In this document: piece by piece, positions 38,960-47,316 of the stretch | Numbering within the stretch: position 1 is the first letter of the stretch | Layout: every line of letters starts with the position of its first letter | Source: Halopseudomonas sabulinigri | GTDB lineage: Bacteria > Pseudomonadota > Gammaproteobacteria > Pseudomonadales > Pseudomonadaceae | Reading direction: 5' to 3' | DNA: 49,487 nt | Assembly: GCA_011053055.1 (NCBI GenBank) | Contig: DRHT01000020.1 | Coordinates: forward strand, 1 to 49,487 | Notes under the pieces: generated by a model | What the model was told of the DNA's origin: nothing | What the model saw: only the letters and a program-made list of their open reading frames with translations | The model's database searches: none | Position numbers and translations under genes: made by a program

Positions 38960-40189
38960 TCAACTTTCGCCAAATTGCTCGGTGATTTGACCGGGCGCGT
39001 TTGGCTGGCTGATACGATGCAATAGCAAACTGGCGGCGCTGAGGCCAAGCATTACAGTGATAACCGGCAATGCACTTGGGCTCATCCACAGGCTGACGAT
39101 GCCCACGGCCAAAGTGCCGAACAAGAACTGTATGAACCCAATGACTGATGAGGCAGAGCCGGCGCGGTGGCCCTGACTTGCCATTGCCAAGGCTACCGCG
39201 TTGGGTGTCAACAGGCCCATGGAGGTCATGTAGATAAAAAAGCACAGCATAAGCTGCGACAGGTTGATAGTGCCTGCCCAAGTGGACAGCGTCGCCATTA
39301 GGGTTGCGATTGCTGGCGCAAGAAGCACATATTTGAGCAAAGTGGCAGGGCCGTAGCGAGCGACCAGTTTCGCGTTCAGTTGTGAACCAACAATCATGCC
39401 AAAAGCGTTGAGGCCGAAGAACCAGCCAAAGTGGTTAGGTTGGATACCATAGAGGTCGATGATGATCTTGGGGGATCCGGATACATACGCGAACATCCCG
39501 CCAAAAGGTAACGCACCTACCAGGACAAACCGCATAAACTTCCAGTCACAGGCCAGGCTCAGGTATTGATTGAATGCGGAACGTAGTTTCGGCTTGCTGC
39601 CGTTGCCGAGACTCGGTGAGGTTTCTCGCATGCAAAAATGGACACCCAGCAGCAGCGCCAGTCCACAGGCAGCTAGGGTCATGAAAATACCGCGCCAGCC
39701 GACTACCAGCAGCAAAGCTCCGCCTGCAAGCGGTGCCAGAATAGGCCCGAGGCCCAACATCAACATTAGCATCGAAAAGGCTCTCGCGGCCTGTACAGTG
39801 GAGGTTCGGTCGCGGATGACAGCCCTGCTGATGACTACGCCAGCTCCCCCGCCCAGCGCCTGGCAAAAGCGTGCTGCGGTCAGCGTTGTCAGATCCGCTG
39901 CGAAGGCACAGCCAATTGATGCGATGAAGAATAAGGTTAACCCTGCATAGAGCGGTGGCTTGCGGCCGTAGAGGTCGCTGAGCGGGCCGTAGATCAACTG
40001 CCCAAATGCCATTCCCAGAAGAAATACGGCCAGGGTGATTTGCACCTCCGACGAGCTGACTTGCAGTTGGCTCGCAATTACCGGAAAGGCTGGCAAGTAA
40101 AGGTCGACGGAGAGCGGCGAAAGGGCCGTCAGCATGGCGAGTAAAAATAGCCAGCCGGGGAGCAGCGGTACCTTCTCAGGAAGCGTCAT
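38960..40189 (-). CDS. Bcr/CflA-family multidrug efflux MFS transporter
   Basis: A 409-residue inner-membrane protein with 12 predicted hydrophobic segments. The N-terminal LLAMLTALSPLSVDLYLPAF and the loop GQLIYGPLSDLYGRKP (MFS motif A) are typical of drug resistance transporters of the Bcr/CflA group, as is the middle stretch RAVIRDR. It would export toxic compounds with proton antiport. It stands alone, in a convergent pair with the P450 operon and a shared terminator. In this catabolic setting it could relieve toxicity of the substrate or intermediates. The specific drug or compound is not known. Confidence 0.92.
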   Translation of the reverse strand: MTLPEKVPLLPGWLFLLAMLTALSPLSVDLYLPAFPVIASQLQVSSSEVQITLAVFLLGMAFGQLIYGPLSDLYGRKPPLYAGLTLFFIASIGCAFAADLTTLTAARFCQALGGGAGVVISRAVIRDRTSTVQAARAFSMLMLMLGLGPILAPLAGGALLLVVGWRGIFMTLAACGLALLLGVHFCMRETSPSLGNGSKPKLRSAFNQYLSLACDWKFMRFVLVGALPFGGMFAYVSGSPKIIIDLYGIQPNHFGWFFGLNAFGMIVGSQLNAKLVARYGPATLLKYVLLAPAIATLMATLSTWAGTINLSQLMLCFFIYMTSMGLLTPNAVALAMASQGHRAGSASSVIGFIQFLFGTLAVGIVSLWMSPSALPVITVMLGLSAASLLLHRISQPNAPGQITEQFGES

Positions 40190-40299
40190 AGCGGAGAGTC
40201 CTATCGAATGACACGTGCAAGCGGCGTTCAGTCAGGCGCCGTGTCGGTTTCAAGAGTGGGTATTGTTTTTTGCTAGCGAGACAGCTGGTGGGTGACGCT

Positions 40300-40337
40300 A
40301 AAAAAGCCCCCTCAAGCCCAGCAGACTATCGGGGGCT
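40300..40337 (-). terminator. Intrinsic terminator after the ferredoxin reductase gene
   Basis: Read on the minus strand, AGCCCCC (from 40337) pairs with GGGGGCT (to 40305) across a 19-base loop, followed by five T (40304-40300). It ends the MFS-ferredoxin-reductase transcript. Confidence 0.8.
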
Positions 40338-40351
40338 ACACGATCAACTTG

Positions 40352-41587
40352 TTATGTACGGTGTGCTATTTCCCAGGCTTTGAGATCGAAGCCCGGGGTG
40401 CTGGCCTCACTGATGGTGAGTTCGGCTGGACGAGAAAGCAGTTTCTTCCCGGCCATGTGATCACTTGGCCGGTTGCAGGACTCAACCGCAACCAGGTGAT
40501 CCTTGCGGAAGCAGAGCACGGAAAACTGTTGCGAACTCGGGTCGCCTAACGTGACGGTGGTGTCGAAGCCGGTAGACAAACCAACGATCTGCAGCTTGAG
40601 ATTCCCCTGATCGGTCCAAAACCAAGGCGTGGCGATGAACGGCGACGGTTTCCCGAGCAGTCTTGCTGCAACGCTACGGGCCTGATCCATAGCGTTGGGC
40701 ACGGATTCTATGCGGGTGTGTTCGCCGTTGTTGTGTATGCACGGGAAGCATGCCACATCGCCAATAGCGGAAATATGGGGGTCGTTGGTTAAGAGGTTGG
40801 CATCGACCTTAATACCATTGTCAATCTCAAGGCCAGCCTCGGCTGCCAAGGTGATGTTCGGGATGATGCCGATGCCATACACCACAAGGTCAGCCGGCAA
40901 CTCTTCGCCGTTCTCCTTTACGACCCCAGTTACTCTCCCGTTGGCTTGGTTTATCCGGCTGACGCCTTGATTGAAGTGAAAATTGACGCCCCAGCCCTGA
41001 TGCGCTTCGAGGAAAAGCTTCGACATTTCGTGAGAGATAGCGCGCGCCATGGGACGGTCACCACGGTCAACCAGTTGGACTGACTTTCCTAGTGCCGCAG
41101 CGACAGCAGCAAACTCCAATCCGATAAATCCGCAGCCGATCACCACTACATTCTCCGCCTCGTTCATCCGGGGGGAGAGGGCATCGGCGTCGGCCAGGGT
41201 TTTGATCCCAAACACACCGTCAACATCATCACCAGGGATGGATAGCAGGCGGTTATGGCCACCAGTAGCAAGAACCAAGTGGTCGTAATGTGCGCTTTTT
41301 CCGTTGGCCAGAACCACAGTGTGGTTTTGGCGGTCTATCTCGACCGCGGTGGTGTGCAGCAACTCGATATTCTGCTCGCTGAGGAAAGCAGCGGGGCGGA
41401 ACGCCAGATTATCCGCCTGTATTTTGCCCAGAAGGTAAGCTTTGGAGAGCGGTGGGCGCTGGTAAGGCAATCCCGGTTCATCCCCAATAAGGGTAATGGC
41501 GCCGGCGTAGCCGCCTTGCCGCAAAGAAGCTGCAACCTGAAAGCCGGCTTGGCCTGCACCCACAATGACTACTGAAGAAATCGACAT
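40352..41587 (-). CDS. NAD(P)H-dependent ferredoxin reductase (putidaredoxin reductase type)
   Basis: A 411-residue FAD flavoprotein. The FAD loop is VIVGAGQAGFQVAASLRQGG (residues ~7-26), the NAD loop is VVVIGCGFIGLEFAAVAA, and the second FAD contact is ISAIGDVACFP. It closely fits reductases that feed [2Fe-2S] ferredoxins for P450 and ring-hydroxylating dioxygenases. It lies 15 bases behind the ferredoxin gene, and a terminator follows. Together they supply electrons, probably to the P450 at 36142 transcribed from another operon. Confidence 0.93.
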   Translation of the reverse strand: MSISSVVIVGAGQAGFQVAASLRQGGYAGAITLIGDEPGLPYQRPPLSKAYLLGKIQADNLAFRPAAFLSEQNIELLHTTAVEIDRQNHTVVLANGKSAHYDHLVLATGGHNRLLSIPGDDVDGVFGIKTLADADALSPRMNEAENVVVIGCGFIGLEFAAVAAALGKSVQLVDRGDRPMARAISHEMSKLFLEAHQGWGVNFHFNQGVSRINQANGRVTGVVKENGEELPADLVVYGIGIIPNITLAAEAGLEIDNGIKVDANLLTNDPHISAIGDVACFPCIHNNGEHTRIESVPNAMDQARSVAARLLGKPSPFIATPWFWTDQGNLKLQIVGLSTGFDTTVTLGDPSSQQFSVLCFRKDHLVAVESCNRPSDHMAGKKLLSRPAELTISEASTPGFDLKAWEIAHRT

Positions 41588-41602
41588 ATTCGCTCCCGGC
41601 GC

Positions 41603-41923
41603 TCAGTATTGAGATTCGGGGAGTCGAAGCACCATCCCTTCCATATTGGCGCTCACTGTCAGTTGGCAGGTCAGGCGGCTGTTCGCTTGACGCTCGCTCG
41701 CGTACTCGAGCATGTCCGATTCAGTCTCCTGCAGTTCAGGCATTTCGGGCAGCCAGGTATCATCAACAAATGCGTGACAAGTGGCACAGGCGCACGCACC
41801 ACCGCAGTCCCCCTGAATCCCTGGAACCATGGCTGCAAGTGCGGCCTGCATAACGGACTGTCCGAGTTCGGCGTTGACTTTATGCTCGGTGCCATTGTGT
41901 TCAATGAGCGTAATTGTCGGCAT
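41603..41923 (-). CDS. [2Fe-2S] ferredoxin, adrenodoxin/putidaredoxin type
   Basis: A 106-residue ferredoxin. The cluster ligands are C40, C46, C49 and C86 (C-x5-C-x2-C then TCQL), and an additional C44 lies inside the binding loop. The acidic EMPELQETESDML segment is the usual docking site for reductase and P450. It sits between an MFS gene and the reductase gene in a three-gene operon. It is the likely electron carrier of the P450, although a second ferredoxin is encoded at 45296. Confidence 0.94.
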   Translation of the reverse strand: MPTITLIEHNGTEHKVNAELGQSVMQAALAAMVPGIQGDCGGACACATCHAFVDDTWLPEMPELQETESDMLEYASERQANSRLTCQLTVSANMEGMVLRLPESQY

Positions 41924-41952
41924 GAAATATCTCCTTTTATTCTACGTGGCAG

Positions 41953-43224
41953 TTAACGGGAAACAGCCCCAGCGCCGTTAAAATTGGGCGCGCGGCCTAG
42001 GGTCAGAATTAAAATAGGCCCGAGGATGGTGCAAATTACGCTGTAAACCAGCATGGATGAATATGAGCCTGTCGCGGTAAGGAAGGCTCCAAAAAGCAGG
42101 GGCGCAAGGGCTGCTGCCACGGTGTTTAAGCCTTGGTGCACCCCAAATAAACGCCCGTACTCCTTCATGCCAAAATAGCGAGCGACAAGAAATGCTGCGA
42201 TATCGAATTCAGCTCCGGCACCGAAGCCAACGAGTACGGCTGCTAGAGCCATAAGCCAGAAGTCATTGCTGTTACCCAGAAAGATGAGGCAGCCAATTGC
42301 AGGCATTGTCAGGCTGATAGCTGACACTAGAGGTGGCCATACACGGTCTAGCAGATAACCAATAATTACTCTGCCGCCAGTCAGCGATATGCCAAAGCAA
42401 CCGAAAATCAAACTTGCATCTTCTGCAGAGATACCTTTGTCGCGGAGCATAGGAACTGTGCTGGTAACCAGCCCTACTATGGCTGAGATGACAAGGCTTA
42501 GCGCAAGATTGCAGACCCAGAATTTCTTAGAAGACAATCCCTCTTTAAACGTCATCCCGGGAAGTTGGCTAGTATTTAATTGGCCAGCTTTTGGCCCTGT
42601 TTGAGCTTTCAGTTTTTGTGGCAGAGAAAACCAAAGTAACGTTATGGGTAACAGCACTGCGATGTTCAGAAGTGCGAGAATAACGAACGCTGCTCGCCAA
42701 TCCCACAGGCTAATTCCCCATGACAACATCGGTGGCAAGACCGCCGCTGTCAGGCCTGTACCCGATAAGCCAATGGCTAATGCGAGGCCTCGATTTTTGT
42801 CGAACCACATATTCAGAAGCTGGGTCCAGGTGACGGCAAGACAGCCCATGCCTAGCAAAGGGAGAAGTGCGAAGGCGAGATAGAGCGTCCAGATAGAGCC
42901 ACCGATCTGTGTGGTAGCTAGGTAGCCTATTGATATAGCAATGAGCGAAATGACAGTTACACGCTTCATTCCGAAGCGAAGGTTAAGCCAGCCAACCAAT
43001 TGCAAAGATATTACTGCGCTGCCAAACAGGAAGGTGATCGCTGCCTGAAGAGCTCCTCGCTCCCATCCAAACGCTTCCTCCAGCGGGATGACCAGCGTGC
43101 CAAACCCATACAGAAGAGAGGCATTTATGCTGATCGCAATGCCTATCAAGGATAAAAGCAATATCCGCCATCCGACACGGAACTCAGCTAGATCAACCGC
43201 TGCTTCGCTTTTGGATGAATGCAT
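41953..43224 (-). CDS. MFS transporter, monocarboxylate/oxalate-formate (OFA-like) type
   Basis: A 423-residue membrane protein with 12 hydrophobic segments and two six-helix halves split by a loop near residues 195-225. The stretch LLPLLGMGCLAVTWTQLLNMWFDKNRG in TM4/5, with an aromatic followed by FDKNRG, is like the RxKR-type loop of monocarboxylate/OFA transporters. Motif-like GISLTGGRVIIGYLLDRV is in the second half. It heads the ferredoxin/reductase operon, so substrate uptake of an organic acid is inferred. The start ATG follows AAAGG. Confidence 0.9.
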   Translation of the reverse strand: MHSSKSEAAVDLAEFRVGWRILLLSLIGIAISINASLLYGFGTLVIPLEEAFGWERGALQAAITFLFGSAVISLQLVGWLNLRFGMKRVTVISLIAISIGYLATTQIGGSIWTLYLAFALLPLLGMGCLAVTWTQLLNMWFDKNRGLALAIGLSGTGLTAAVLPPMLSWGISLWDWRAAFVILALLNIAVLLPITLLWFSLPQKLKAQTGPKAGQLNTSQLPGMTFKEGLSSKKFWVCNLALSLVISAIVGLVTSTVPMLRDKGISAEDASLIFGCFGISLTGGRVIIGYLLDRVWPPLVSAISLTMPAIGCLIFLGNSNDFWLMALAAVLVGFGAGAEFDIAAFLVARYFGMKEYGRLFGVHQGLNTVAAALAPLLFGAFLTATGSYSSMLVYSVICTILGPILILTLGRAPNFNGAGAVSR

Positions 43225-43280
43225 ATGGTGGCCTTTGATTGTTTTTATGAGAGCGCGTTAATCGCTAGTGAGAGCCTTAA

Positions 43281-43296
43281 GTTCTGTATACAGAAC
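43281..43296. promoter_or_regulatory. 16-bp perfect palindrome in the MFS/chemoreceptor divergent promoter
   Basis: GTTCTGTATACAGAAC is fully self-complementary. It lies 57 bases before the MFS ATG and 100 before the chemoreceptor ATG. A TGTATACA core occurs in operators of some GntR-family (FCD) regulators, but no such gene lies in this window, so the binding protein is unknown. Confidence 0.6.
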
Positions 43297-43396
43297 CAAT
43301 TCTTAATGTCAGAATATTTGATCTGTTCTTTGATGTCCAACTGATCATCGTAGAATTTGAACACAAAAACAATAAGTGACTAAGGAAAAACGTTAT

Positions 43397-45046
43397 ATGC
43401 GATGGCTTAGTAGCTTCTCCATGGGCGCCAAACTCCTTTTTGCCCCTGCTCTCATTGTGCTTCTGCTTATCGGTGTGTCCGCGATTGCATACGATGGTTT
43501 GGCGCGCCAGCAGGGGGTTCTTCAGGAAGTTGAAGAGGTGCGATTTCATCAATATCAGCGTGCGCTCGAGATAGCCGCTGCTTCCCAAGCTGCGATGGTT
43601 GGGTCTTATGCGGCAGTTGTTCAGTTAATTCAAACGGAAGGTCATTCGTCTCAGGAAGAAATGCAATTTTACGTGGAGGATATGCGCGCTAGCGTTCATG
43701 ACATGAGCGTTGATATAGAGCGTGGTCTCGCTAACGGCACAGGGTTCAGCGATGAGGAAAGAACTCTCTATGAAACCATGGGCGAGCAGGCAAAGGCTTT
43801 TGCGCAGGGGGTTGATGACCTGGCTGAGGCGGCATTGACGTCGCCTTATCAGGCGCCCTCACTTTTGGGTTATGTGCGTGCTGACTATACGCGTCTGCAA
43901 GGGTTGCTATCTCGCATGCTCGCTCTTCAAGAGGAGCTGTCCGCTGATGCTTTTTCAACTGCCAACGAGACGGCAAATTCGGTAACACACGCGCTTTATA
44001 TGGCGGTATTTGTTGCCATTGGTTTGGCTTTGTTGGTGGGGCTACTAATGAGACATCAGGTCTTGCGCTCCATTCGGGCTATAGAGCGCGCGGCATTAAA
44101 GCTCAAGGACGGCGATTTGACGCACAGGGTAGAAGTGATCGGGCGTGATGAAATAGCCCAAACAGCGGTCGCTTTCAATGCGTTGATAACAAGTTTGCAG
44201 ATTGCGGTGGAGCAGGTTAAACGCGTGGCAAGCTCTGTCGGCGACTCGGCTGAGGAGCTTGTTGTTACGTCAAATCAGGTTGCTGTGGGGGCTAACGAGC
44301 AAGCCAGTGCTGCGGTCCAGGCGTCTACTACCGTCGAGCAGATGAGCTTAGGCATCGCGTCCATTTCCTCCCACGCAGAGGGGTTACGGGTCTCAGCGGA
44401 AAATAGCTTAAGAGGCGCTGAGGCAGGGAAGTCTGCTCTTAATCGATTGCTGGAGGAAATCCTTCGTGTAAGGCACGCATTTAAAGCCATCACTGCCTCC
44501 GTCGGGGATTTTGTATCTAGTACTACGGCAATAACGGACAGTATTAATCGGGTCAAGGAGTTGTCAGCGCAAACGAATTTGTTGGCTTTGAACGCGGCGA
44601 TCGAAGCTGCTCGTGCTGGTGAGAGTGGACGAGGTTTTAGTGTCGTTGCGGACGAGGTAAGGAATTTGGCGCAGCGATCTGCGGTAGCTGCCAACTCCAT
44701 CAATCAGCTGACTGAAGCGCTTGAGGGGCAGTCAGCAAGCGTTAGCGTAGTGTTGGGTGAAGGCGCTGCTGCACTCGATAGTAGTCAAAGTCTGCTGGAA
44801 GAGCTCGAGAAGGTGTTATTGGAAGCGGCCCAGCTCGTAGGGGCGTCTAGCAGTGGAGTTCGTGAAATTGCCTCTGCGGTGCAGGTTCAGAATGAGGGCA
44901 GCAACGAGATTTCATTGGGTATTGAGCGTATCGCGAAGATGGCAGAGGAGGGTGATGAAATATCGCATACGGTGTCTGCGGCCGTGGCATCTCTGCGTGA
45001 AATAGCTGAAGAGCTTGCCCTTTCGGTAAGGCATTTCAGAACCTGA
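43397..45046 (+). CDS. Methyl-accepting chemotaxis protein
   Basis: A 549-residue inner-membrane chemoreceptor. TM1 lies about residues 10-35 ([20 protein letters not shown]); a helical periplasmic domain of about 165 residues, four-helix-bundle in pattern, follows; TM2 is near residues 200-222; then a HAMP domain ([20 protein letters not shown]) and the signalling domain with its invariant hairpin tip [26 protein letters not shown] precedes the ATG at 43397; a GTG at 43376 is in frame but lacks a site. It is divergent from the MFS gene. It probably senses the compound the surrounding genes degrade; the ligand is not known. Confidence 0.93.
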   Translation: MRWLSSFSMGAKLLFAPALIVLLLIGVSAIAYDGLARQQGVLQEVEEVRFHQYQRALEIAAASQAAMVGSYAAVVQLIQTEGHSSQEEMQFYVEDMRASVHDMSVDIERGLANGTGFSDEERTLYETMGEQAKAFAQGVDDLAEAALTSPYQAPSLLGYVRADYTRLQGLLSRMLALQEELSADAFSTANETANSVTHALYMAVFVAIGLALLVGLLMRHQVLRSIRAIERAALKLKDGDLTHRVEVIGRDEIAQTAVAFNALITSLQIAVEQVKRVASSVGDSAEELVVTSNQVAVGANEQASAAVQASTTVEQMSLGIASISSHAEGLRVSAENSLRGAEAGKSALNRLLEEILRVRHAFKAITASVGDFVSSTTAITDSINRVKELSAQTNLLALNAAIEAARAGESGRGFSVVADEVRNLAQRSAVAANSINQLTEALEGQSASVSVVLGEGAAALDSSQSLLEELEKVLLEAAQLVGASSSGVREIASAVQVQNEGSNEISLGIERIAKMAEEGDEISHTVSAAVASLREIAEELALSVRHFRT

Positions 45047-45295
45047 TGGTTACGAAGGGGTATCTGGAAAAAAGAGCTAAGCGATGTTTTTCAGGTAAGT
45101 TATACATTAATTGTTACTTTCTTGTTCTGTATGCGTATCTACTATAAGTGTATGAAAATAAAAGAATATATATATTTGAATATTATTTATTAATAATTAT
45201 TACGCATTTTATGTTCGGATCAGAACGTGGAATTTTACAAAAAACAAAAAATTGTTCATTATTCGTATTCCCTGAGCCTGACAAGAGGAAAAAAT

Positions 45296-45517
45296 ATGAG
45301 TTCAGATAAGGTGATTTTTCGCGCGGTAGCTGATCGTGGTCGCTGCTGTGGCTATGGGCTATGTGCATCCATTTGCCCTGAGGTATACAAGTTAGACGGT
45401 GATGGGTTGGTTTACTTCGATGACGACAAGGTCCCACCGGAACTGGAAGAGGCGGCCCGGGAAGGAGCAGAGGCCTGTCCTGCCGAGGCAATTTGGCTGG
45501 AACAAATCCAGAGCTAA
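45296..45517 (+). CDS. Small [3Fe-4S]-type ferredoxin, P450-associated class
   Basis: A 73-residue ferredoxin. The cluster loop starts CCGYGLC and the distal ligand is in ACPAEAI, giving C17, C23 and C61. The position between them that holds cysteine in [4Fe-4S] ferredoxins is Y20; the actinobacterial P450 ferredoxins have His there (CxxHxxC). A further cysteine, C27, stands just before Pro28. This predicts a [3Fe-4S] cluster, or a [4Fe-4S] with a non-cysteine ligand. The start follows AGAGGAAAAA. It precedes an SDR gene by 35 bases and heads a four-gene catabolic operon. A second carrier for the P450 is inferred. Confidence 0.9.
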   Translation: MSSDKVIFRAVADRGRCCGYGLCASICPEVYKLDGDGLVYFDDDKVPPELEEAAREGAEACPAEAIWLEQIQS

Positions 45518-45552
45518 GAACCGCTCACCTGAATACCAAGGAGCAAAACGAT

Positions 45553-46311
45553 ATGAAACGCCTGGAGGGGAAGGTCGTATTGATCAGCGGTACCGGCGGT
45601 GGGCAGGGCAGGGCAGCTGCGCTGCGGTTCGCACGTGAAGGTGCCATCGTCGTCGGCTGTGACACAAACCGTAAAGAGCATGCGCAGACCGCTCAACTGA
45701 TGGCAGCGGAGGGTTACTCACTATATGGCAATGCGCCAATTGACCTGGGTGACCACGAGCAAGTGCGAGACTGGGTCGAGTCTGCAGTCGCCGCTCACGG
45801 CAAGATTGATGTCCTTTATAACAACGCCTCGGCAGCGCGCTTCGCTCCGGTGCAGGACATGAGTATAGAGGATTGGCACTTCACCATTCGCAACGAGGTC
45901 GACCTGGTCTTCTATGCGACCAAATATGCATGGAATCATCTGGCTAAGCAGAAGGGCGTGATTATCAACGTGTCTTCTACTGCCGCATGGGGAGGCTCGA
46001 AAGTGGCTGGTATATCGGCCCATTCTGCGGCCAAGGGCGCAGTAGTTTCGTTCACTCGTCAGCTCGCTGTTGAGGGGGCGCCGGTGGGGATTCGCGCCGT
46101 CAGTCTCAGCCCAGGATTTATTGCCACCCCTGGAACAGCAGCGTTCATGGAGAACCCGCAAGCGCGAGCTGCATTGCTCGACGGTGTTTTGATGGATCGA
46201 CCTGGTGAGCCGGAGGAGGTCGTCGCAATGGCACTCTTCATCGCTTCGGACGAAGCTTCGTTCATCACCGGGTCGGATATCGTTATTGATGGTGGTTTGC
46301 TTGCGATCTGA
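45553..46311 (+). CDS. SDR-family protein with His in place of the catalytic Tyr
   Basis: A 252-residue classical SDR fold with cofactor loop SGTGGGQG (12-19), an Asp at the end of beta-2 (CDT, favours NAD), YNNA, and NVSS (S141/S142). The YxxxK motif reads H157-S-A-A-K161, so Lys and Ser remain but the tyrosine is histidine. The end ITGSDIVIDGG is normal. The start ATG 45553 follows AAGGAG; an earlier in-frame ATG at 45493 overlaps the ferredoxin gene. It follows the ferredoxin and precedes a ring-cleaving dioxygenase. If active, it probably makes the dihydroxy-aromatic substrate or oxidises an alcohol. Confidence 0.88.
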   Translation: MKRLEGKVVLISGTGGGQGRAAALRFAREGAIVVGCDTNRKEHAQTAQLMAAEGYSLYGNAPIDLGDHEQVRDWVESAVAAHGKIDVLYNNASAARFAPVQDMSIEDWHFTIRNEVDLVFYATKYAWNHLAKQKGVIINVSSTAAWGGSKVAGISAHSAAKGAVVSFTRQLAVEGAPVGIRAVSLSPGFIATPGTAAFMENPQARAALLDGVLMDRPGEPEEVVAMALFIASDEASFITGSDIVIDGGLLAI

Positions 46312-46374
46312 TGTGTCTATCGCTGTGCGAGGACAATGAGGATTACTGCCGACACAAACAACGAGGTAGAAAAC

Positions 46375-47316
46375 ATGGACATTATTGGCATTGGCTATCT
46401 TGGCTTTGAAGCTACAGACCTTGATGCATGGCGTGATTATGGTCCGTCAGTGATGGGGTTTGGGCTGGGGAAAAACCCTGACAGAGATCCCGACTCGCTT
46501 TATTTTCGTATCGATGACCGGCGTCATCGTTTTGCTTTTCACCCAGGCAGTGTTGATCGTCTGTCCTACATAGGTTGGGAAGCCAAAGGTCGGATGGAAT
46601 ACAAGCAGGCATTAGCACGGTTCTGTGAGGAGAGCATCGACTTTGAGGTTGGTGATCAGGCATTGTGTGAAATGCGCGGCGTCAAGGAGCTGATCCGGTT
46701 TTTTGATCCTGTGGGGTTTCAACACGAATTGTTTTATGGACAAAAGTGGACGCCGGATTCCTTTGTTGCCGGCCGCCGACATGGTGGCTTCCTAGCCAAT
46801 CACCGGGGATTGGGCCATGTGGTGTTGATGTCTCCGGATTACTCCGATGAGCTTGAACACTTTCTTATCAATATCATGGGCTTTCACTGGTATGGATCGG
46901 GAGCAGGAAAAGGTCGCACTGGTTTTTTCCGTTCTAAGCTGAACACCTATACCAGTCACGATATTGCTTACGGGCATGCGCCTGGTCGCATGGGTATACA
47001 GCACATCGGTTTGTTTGTGAGTAGCATTCGAGATGTTGGCGAGACCTACGATATCGTCAAAAAGCGTGAGTTGCCGTTGATGATGACGCTGGGTCAGCAT
47101 GCTCAGGACCCTCATGTGTCTTTCTATCATTTCTCACCATCGGGTTTTGCTTTTGAATGCATAGGCGAGATTGAGCCTTGGCACGATGATGGCTTTGAGC
47201 TGAACCCTGAGGTAATGAGCGTTTGGGGGCATGAAATTGTTGGGCCAATACTCGGGCCAAGCGTTAAAACGCCTGAAGAGGTGCGTGACCCCACCTTCGT
47301 CCCCAAGAATGGTTGA
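46375..47316 (+). CDS. Type I extradiol (BphC-like) ring-cleavage dioxygenase
   Basis: A 313-residue two-domain VOC enzyme. Iron ligands line up with BphC: H148 (GLGH), H210 (GIQH) and E261 (FAFE), versus H146, H210 and E260 in the Burkholderia enzyme. The second-shell H195 (TSHD) and Y251 (SFYH) are also kept. It should cleave a catechol next to the hydroxyls with Fe(II) and O2. The N-terminal domain is the usual degenerate one. I start at the ATG at 46375; an ATG at 46336 is in frame upstream. The next gene starts inside its stop codon. The aromatic substrate is unknown. Confidence 0.9.
   Translation: MDIIGIGYLGFEATDLDAWRDYGPSVMGFGLGKNPDRDPDSLYFRIDDRRHRFAFHPGSVDRLSYIGWEAKGRMEYKQALARFCEESIDFEVGDQALCEMRGVKELIRFFDPVGFQHELFYGQKWTPDSFVAGRRHGGFLANHRGLGHVVLMSPDYSDELEHFLINIMGFHWYGSGAGKGRTGFFRSKLNTYTSHDIAYGHAPGRMGIQHIGLFVSSIRDVGETYDIVKKRELPLMMTLGQHAQDPHVSFYHFSPSGFAFECIGEIEPWHDDGFELNPEVMSVWGHEIVGPILGPSVKTPEEVRDPTFVPKNG

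Noticed and set aside
45047-45295. Very A+T-rich intergenic stretch, considered as an origin or a small RNA
   Set aside because: No DnaA boxes, iterons or convincing hairpin with a U-run; an A+T-rich promoter for the ferredoxin operon explains it. A near-palindrome at 45213-45226 (GTTCGGATCAGAAC) is too weak to claim.
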